Source: Dehalococcoidia bacterium (lineage in GTDB: Bacteria > Chloroflexota > Dehalococcoidia > Dehalococcoidales > Fen-1064). From it: a stretch of DNA of 64,000 nt. The position numbers and the translations under genes were made by a program. Positions 60,062 through 64,000 of this stretch are shown here, in pieces; within the stretch, counting starts at the first letter, position 1, and each line of letters begins with the position of its first letter. Where the stretch lies: positions 1 through 64,000 of the forward strand of contig DUEV01000014.1 in assembly GCA_011170375.1 (NCBI GenBank), written 5' to 3'. The notes below the pieces were generated by a model. The model did no database searches, was not told the DNA's origin, and was given only the letters and a program-made list of their open reading frames with translations.

Positions 60062-60937
60062 TTAACTCGAAGCCCTGTCTCTTACATCGTATAGTACCTC
60101 TTTTACAGCCGCCGAAAGAGGTAGCTTACCTTTACCAGTCTCCTCGAAATAGTGAGTTACGGTCTCCAAAGCCTGCACTTGTAACTCACTCATCTCTACA
60201 ACATCAACAGAAATGTCCTCTGGTTCCCATAAGCAAACCAGGGAGCCTTCCTTGCCCTTTCTCCGCAAATCACTGAGCTTTATTTCTGCCTCATTGACTT
60301 GTTCTGAAGGCAAAGTAATCTCCGCAAGGTCGCCATCGCTATCTAGAACCAGTAAGCGCTGCTGACTTGGTGTCATACTGCTTTCTTGAGGAAGTCGTCC
60401 TAGTAAGATGAGGGGAAAGGTATACTCCGTCTTGTAAATGGGGATGGATACTTCAATATCCTTAGTCCTGTAATAAGGCAACCTACCAAGCACCTTCGAT
60501 GAAGGCAGGGATGTGGTTTTGCGAGTCCTTTTCATTTTCTTGGTCACGACTTCCTGGTACTTAGTCTCTCCCAGCCTAATAATTTCTCTTACAGGCCTGA
60601 TAAGTACATCGGGGACTATGGCACTTCTGAAAGCGTGTTCCAGCAAGCGTTCCAGCGCCCAGTTCTCCTTATCTCCTATCTCAACAAAAACAGGGACGTT
60701 CCGATTCATACCAGTATCCCAATAAACGGTAGCGAAATTATTCGGAGACAACTCCCTGCGCTGCGCTTCAGCTTTGATACGCTGGTATACGGACCTTCCA
60801 ATAAGCTGAGTGAACAGGTTCCCCTCGGTATCACACGATAATATCCGCACCTTGTTCTTCGGCCATCGCTCACTTTTAAGCCGTACCGGCATGAGCAAAA
60901 TTGAATGATTAGGTTGATTATGACGAAACAGAGGCAT
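60062..60937 (-). CDS. Hypothetical soluble protein
   Basis: I do not recognise this 291-aa protein. It has no signal peptide or membrane segment, is rich in Lys/Arg in its first half, and reads as two lobes separated by a basic linker (KKMKRTRKTTSLPSSK near residue 133). The second half contains LLVLDSDGDLAEITLPSEQ near 194 and an acidic segment ending in a helix (ELQVQALETVTHYFEETGK). It is convergent with the antiporter (40 nt gap) and divergent from the SIMPL lipoprotein gene across a 226-nt spacer that contains a perfect inverted repeat. Confidence 0.75.
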   Translation of the reverse strand: MPLFRHNQPNHSILLMPVRLKSERWPKNKVRILSCDTEGNLFTQLIGRSVYQRIKAEAQRRELSPNNFATVYWDTGMNRNVPVFVEIGDKENWALERLLEHAFRSAIVPDVLIRPVREIIRLGETKYQEVVTKKMKRTRKTTSLPSSKVLGRLPYYRTKDIEVSIPIYKTEYTFPLILLGRLPQESSMTPSQQRLLVLDSDGDLAEITLPSEQVNEAEIKLSDLRRKGKEGSLVCLWEPEDISVDVVEMSELQVQALETVTHYFEETGKGKLPLSAAVKEVLYDVRDRASS

Positions 60938-61017
60938 GAGTATACTACCCTACATCATTACATCCAGGTCTATATCGTATATTATTTCGGTCTTATAGTC
61001 TAGCTGACCTGTACACC

Positions 61018-61041
61018 TTTGCATTCTCACCGGAATGCAAA
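61018..61041. repeat. Perfect 9-bp inverted repeat in a divergent spacer
   Basis: TTTGCATTC (61018-61026), 6-nt spacer, GAATGCAAA (61033-61041). It lies between two divergent genes, where a terminator is not expected, so it may be an operator or part of a leader. Confidence 0.5.
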
Positions 61042-61163
61042 ATTACCTTATGGTCACCCCTGACAGGCTTTGGTGTGATACTTCAAACGAAAAAACGTAT
61101 GTATTATCTGGAACGAATTGCAGCGACTTCGCTGTAATACAACATCTAGAAGGGAGAAAGTGT

Positions 61164-61892
61164 ATGAGGAAGAAGGGATTCTTACTAGCTGTGAGTCTGA
61201 CTCTGGTATTGCTCGCTACTGTACTGGCTGGTTGTAGTACGGTCAATCTCACAGGCCAGCAGGAAGGTATTATGGTCTCCGGAGAAGGCAAGATTAGTGC
61301 TGTCCCTGATCTTGCCACGTTGAGTTTAGGTGTGGAAGCTCAAGATACCTCAGTCACCGCCGCACAGAACCAGGCAGCAACCGCTATGGAAATGATAATG
61401 GCGGCCTTAACTGACAACGGGATAACTGAGGAGGATATTAAAACCCAGTACTTCAACATTGACAGCATTACTCGCTGGGACGACGAGACTTGGGAAGAAG
61501 AGGTTATCGGCTACAGAGTCACCAACACGGTATCTGTCAAGATCAGGGACATGGAGAACATTAGCTTAATCATTGACGCTGTAGTTGAGGCCGGGGGAGA
61601 CCTGACACGCGTGAATAACATCAGCTTCTCCGTAGATGACCCATCAATATACTATGAGGAAGCCCGGGAGGAAGCGATGGCTGACGCCAAAGCCAAGGCT
61701 GAAGCTCTTACTGAACTGGGGGGAGTGAGGCTTGGCAAGCCAACCTATATCACAGAGAGCAGCTATCAATCAGGTACCAACTATGTTTCCGGTGCAAGAG
61801 TTGATGAGGCGATGGAGTCAGAAACACCAATCAGTCCGGGCGAAACAGAGATTACTCTGAATGTACAGGTTACATACGACATCCTAAACTGA
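61164..61892 (+). CDS. SIMPL-domain (DUF541) lipoprotein
   Basis: A 242-aa lipoprotein. The signal is MRKKGFLLAVSLTLVLLATV followed by the lipobox LAGC (Cys about residue 24). The mature part is one SIMPL/DUF541 domain: ISVxGEGKISAVPDLATLSLG-type opening, an AQNQAATAMEMIM helix, NGITEEDIKTQYFNI and the C-terminal ITLNVQVTYDI strand. SIMPL proteins form large ring-shaped oligomers; their cellular role is unclear, with some links to oxidative stress. The start is ATG 61164 with AAGGGAG upstream; the longer frame adds 43 residues and hides the signal peptide. A terminator follows. Confidence 0.9.
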   Translation: MRKKGFLLAVSLTLVLLATVLAGCSTVNLTGQQEGIMVSGEGKISAVPDLATLSLGVEAQDTSVTAAQNQAATAMEMIMAALTDNGITEEDIKTQYFNIDSITRWDDETWEEEVIGYRVTNTVSVKIRDMENISLIIDAVVEAGGDLTRVNNISFSVDDPSIYYEEAREEAMADAKAKAEALTELGGVRLGKPTYITESSYQSGTNYVSGARVDEAMESETPISPGETEITLNVQVTYDILN

Positions 61893-61911
61893 TAATAGAT
61901 AGCAGGATACA

Positions 61912-61945
61912 GGAAGGGACCGGTGCTATGGTACTGGCCCCTTCC
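61912..61945 (+). terminator. Terminator after the SIMPL gene
   Basis: GGAAGGGACCGGT (61912-61924) pairs with ACTGGCCCCTTCC (61933-61945) with one A-C mismatch and one G-U pair, followed by TTGTTAGTT. It separates the lipoprotein from the small ORF at 62023. Confidence 0.75.
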
Positions 61946-62022
61946 TTGTTAGTTAAATACTGGATCAGTAAAACTGTTCCTACGTAAAGATGGAATTTCG
62001 GTCTGCTAGATAAGGAGATTTT

Positions 62023-62187
62023 ATGGTAATTGGAATAGTATCTACATTTGCCGTCAGTATTGTCTGTTTTGTTTTTTCTTATCTCTCTGTTACACGTGAC
62101 GAGGCTTTTCTGACACTCACTTTTCTGGGGATCGGCGTCGTACTGGCCGGGTGTGGTGTTTATTTCACAACAAAGAGTCGAAACTAG
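62023..62187 (+). CDS. Small membrane protein (54 aa)
   Basis: A 54-aa ORF with two hydrophobic helices: VIGIVSTFAVSIVCFVFSYL (residues 2-21) and FLTLTFLGIGVVLAGCGVYF (near 29-48), joined by a short charged turn (SVTRDEA) and ending in a basic tail (TTKSRN). A strong ribosome site AAGGAG (62012-62017) is 5 nt from the ATG, good evidence that it is translated. Both helices are typical of small two-TM peptides with unknown function. It lies between a terminator and a convergent gene. Confidence 0.7.
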   Translation: MVIGIVSTFAVSIVCFVFSYLSVTRDEAFLTLTFLGIGVVLAGCGVYFTTKSRN

Positions 62188-62253
62188 AGAGAGTCTGACA
62201 TCGGTCTTCAAATATAGATAATGACTCCCTCATCTCTTAGTACGCACACTTGG

Positions 62254-62634
62254 CTATATCATTACTGCAAAAGGAATATATTTCCCCCACTTCCTGTCCC
62301 GGGCACCTGTCTGAGGCTCTATCATCTCGACCTTGCCATTATCCTTAATGACTACACTCCAGTAATGCAGGCCACGGCCAGACCATAGTCCATACACCCG
62401 GCCTACTCCATTCTCCGCTTTTTTAGACGCCTCCGCTTTAAATATATCAGCCGAGTCGTCACAGTCGTGGAAGTTTACCTGATACGCTATTTTCTTCCAC
62501 GCCCTTTTTGCGGCCGGTATTATCAGGGCCAGTTGCTGTTCGGTGACAGGCTTGTACCGCTTGTCAGCCAGGAGCACCAGCGGGGTCTTGCAAGCCCAGG
62601 CAAGCTTGAAGTATACCTTCAGCCATGTCATCAT
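62254..62634 (-). CDS. Small protein with papain-like Cys/His pattern
   Basis: A 126-aa protein, not assigned to a named family. It has CDDSADIFKAEA near residue 58, LHYWSVVIKDNGKVEMIEPQ near 88-107 and GKYIPF at the end. The order C-x-D-x-A, then H-(A/Y)-W, then IEPQ recalls the C...H...(N/Q) active-site arrangement of transglutaminase- or papain-like folds found in some small phage and lectin-linked proteins. That is inference. AGGAGG lies 6 nt before the ATG. No signal peptide. It stands alone behind a moderate promoter. Confidence 0.7.
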   Translation of the reverse strand: MMTWLKVYFKLAWACKTPLVLLADKRYKPVTEQQLALIIPAAKRAWKKIAYQVNFHDCDDSADIFKAEASKKAENGVGRVYGLWSGRGLHYWSVVIKDNGKVEMIEPQTGARDRKWGKYIPFAVMI

Positions 62635-62714
62635 CGCATTCCTCCTATCGGTTAGTCACGTTTTCCACCATAGGCGAAAACATATCCATAATCGCGATAA
62701 GGTGTGGAGTGTCC

Positions 62715-62743
62715 AGTCTACCTCACTGGTGTAATTTTCACAA
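62715..62743 (-). promoter_or_regulatory. Promoter of the 126-aa gene
   Basis: Minus strand TTGTGA (62743-62738), 17-bp spacer, TAGACT (62720-62715). Moderate -35, good -10, about 75 nt before the ATG. Confidence 0.5.
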
Positions 62744-63219
62744 CCGACATCTTAACGGGCAGAGGTTACAGTATAAAAAGCGTAAACAAGGCATTTCAAC
62801 TACTATCCAGATATCTTAGCGATAAAATTGTTACCTAAATGTTACTCTATTAGGCAAGATTCTTTACGTCATTGTAACCATGTTGAGTTATAGTGGTAGT
62901 GGTAGTGAAGCTAATGTAACCATTAGGTATTATCGAGCCAAGGACGGGGATAGGTGATGAGAAGGACAGCCATAAAATGCTCCGGCTTTCATACTGCCAC
63001 AAATGGTGGTTACTACAGACTCCGTCAACGAAGACGTAGCTACCTGTGGCGCCTGTTTCAGCGAAGTAAAGCGCTGGTGAAAAGATAGCAGCAACCAATC
63101 GCCTTTAATCACCTTTCAGAAATACCCACAATCTACCTTCCACCCCCTTCAAGTTTACTCCTGCTTCTTAATGGACTCCGGACTCATCTTTATCTTTATC
63201 AGACTGCAAAATCACCCTA
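62744..63219. other. Gene-poor region, nothing recognised
   Basis: Short open frames on the minus strand between 62850 and 63112 overlap each other in different frames and lack ribosome sites. I see no tRNA, no clear repeat and no promoter pair here. It may be a decayed gene or plain spacer. Confidence 0.4.
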
Positions 63220-63248
63220 TTGACAACACCTCTCCAAAGGACTACAAT
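63220..63248 (+). promoter_or_regulatory. Promoter of the last membrane-protein gene
   Basis: TTGACA (63220-63225), 17-bp spacer, TACAAT (63243-63248). Predicted start near 63255, about 80 nt before the ATG. Confidence 0.72.
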
Positions 63249-63336
63249 CAACTCCCCTGTACAATACTAATACACAGTTGTAACTGACTTCTATAGGCAA
63301 ATCTTGGGTTGCTGAAGGATTTGACAGGTATCTCAA

Positions 63337-63855
63337 ATGAAGCGGGCAATACTCATCATTAGTACTGTGATTGGTTTTGTAACACTTTTGCTGGGACTGT
63401 TCTATCACTTTGCTACTACTAAGAGTGGTTGGGATATAGTAACAGAGGCACTTATTTTAATGATTGCAGGTTTAATTCTGGTCATTGTTCCTATTATTAT
63501 CTTTCTACCTTGGAAGCGTATCTTGAATCTTTCGAGCATCGCTCGTGTGACGGAGACACAAAAACACACAGAGGCTCGTTCTATGGCTGCCACAGCAGGT
63601 GTTATAGATATGGTCGTTGGTGCTGTTTATTTATGTATATTCTTAATAAGTTCGACAGTTTATGTAAATTTCACAACGCATTCTGATTCTGACATGACGG
63701 GAGCCATATTAATAAACATTTTTTCTGGGGTTTTCGGAGTGTTGGCAATAGCAGGTGGTATCTTCGCACGAAAACTTAGGAAATGGAGATGGGCACTAGC
63801 TGGTTCTATCTGCTCCGTATTTTCTCTTATAGGAATACTAGCGATTTTTTTATAA
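63337..63855 (+). CDS. Four-TM membrane protein of unknown function
   Basis: A 172-aa protein with four predicted membrane helices: residues 4-25, 36-56, 87-106 and 122-165 (the last may be two). The middle loop RILNLSSIARVTETQKHTEARS is hydrophilic. It resembles the loose DUF4064-like group of Gram-positive membrane proteins, but I would not assign it. Only a weak AGGT ribosome site precedes the ATG. The 145 bases after it to the window end show nothing I can name. Confidence 0.65.
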   Translation: MKRAILIISTVIGFVTLLLGLFYHFATTKSGWDIVTEALILMIAGLILVIVPIIIFLPWKRILNLSSIARVTETQKHTEARSMAATAGVIDMVVGAVYLCIFLISSTVYVNFTTHSDSDMTGAILINIFSGVFGVLAIAGGIFARKLRKWRWALAGSICSVFSLIGILAIFL

Positions 63856-64000
63856 TATCATCCAAGGATGAGTTTCAATAGTCCAAACACAAGCTCCTTT
63901 CATAGGACAAATCCTATCTCATAGTAGTAGGGCAATCTCTGGCATTAAGTATGAGGTGCTTGGGTAAATAGAGGCTAGCAGGTCTCTAATGGTCTGCCAG

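Noticed and set aside
62850..63112. Two overlapping minus-strand ORFs (82 and 60 aa)
   Set aside because: Neither has a ribosome site or protein-like composition, and they lie in different frames.

Overview
The window looks like a piece of a strictly anaerobic bacterial chromosome, most likely an uncultured Chloroflexota of the Dehalococcoidia type. That placement is inferred from gene content, not from a marker phylogeny. The supporting traits are a selenocysteine formate dehydrogenase with NuoE/NuoF-type partners, an Nfn transhydrogenase, a CooC maturation ATPase (which implies CO dehydrogenase elsewhere), EtfAB with a membrane FeS:quinone oxidoreductase, a B12-controlled transporter, and RemA next to Gmk. 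Promoters are strikingly uniform (TTGACA-like, 17 bp, TAGAAT-like). Many starts are TTG or GTG, and one appears to be CTG. I found no tRNA, rRNA, CRISPR array, transposase or prophage.

Layout. 0.3-6.3 kb: histidine genes hisZ-hisG-hisD-hisC, then hisB with its own promoter. HisG is a fused tandem duplicate whose halves have lost different motifs, and HisB carries an N-terminal helix-turn-helix domain. 6.4-13 kb (minus): purC, then a seven-gene redox operon read from 12.9 kb down to cooC. It encodes a GltD-like flavoprotein, two FeS proteins, an unknown 210-aa protein, an SDR lacking its catalytic lysine, an internally repeated protein and CooC. 13.1-18.4 kb: a DUF1648 membrane protein, glyS, Nudix, HAD, methyltransferase and sbcD. 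18.4-20.5 kb: two tandem SDRs ending at a strong terminator. 20.6-25.4 kb (minus): CDF exporter, hpt, two methyltransferases and adenine deaminase. 25.5-28.9 kb: an amidohydrolase, then a cobalamin riboswitch with terminator upstream of btuC-btuD.

29-34.8 kb (minus): an NDP-forming acyl-CoA synthetase-like protein, etfB, etfA and the membrane Etf:quinone oxidoreductase, a likely route for electrons from acyl-CoA oxidation into menaquinone. 35-38.7 kb: a DUF47 regulator with two tandem Pit phosphate permeases. Between the permeases lies a decayed copy of the 3' end of gmk, whose intact copy follows pit2 in convergent orientation; this records the original duplication. 38.8-47.6 kb: nuoE, a nuoF-gltD fusion, selenocysteine fdhA, nfnA and nfnB in one operon, a device for exchanging electrons among formate/CO2, NADH, NADPH and ferredoxin.

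47.7-64 kb: less coherent. It holds a PPC-domain protein, an MFS transporter, a dispersed chromosomal repeat, sbcC (far from sbcD), uvrA with an HD protein, a DUF2235 hydrolase, a SHOCT-domain relic, a DUF1353 protein, a cation/proton antiporter, a SIMPL lipoprotein, a hidden 54-aa membrane peptide, a small protein with a possible papain-like Cys/His pattern and several hypotheticals. The last 6 kb is gene-poor, with consensus promoters in front of short ORFs.

The most interesting items are the split-motif HisG fusion, the HTH-HisB fusion, the NuoF-GltD/Sec-Fdh/Nfn operon with its CTG start, the gmk fossil, and the uncharacterised cooC-linked redox operon.
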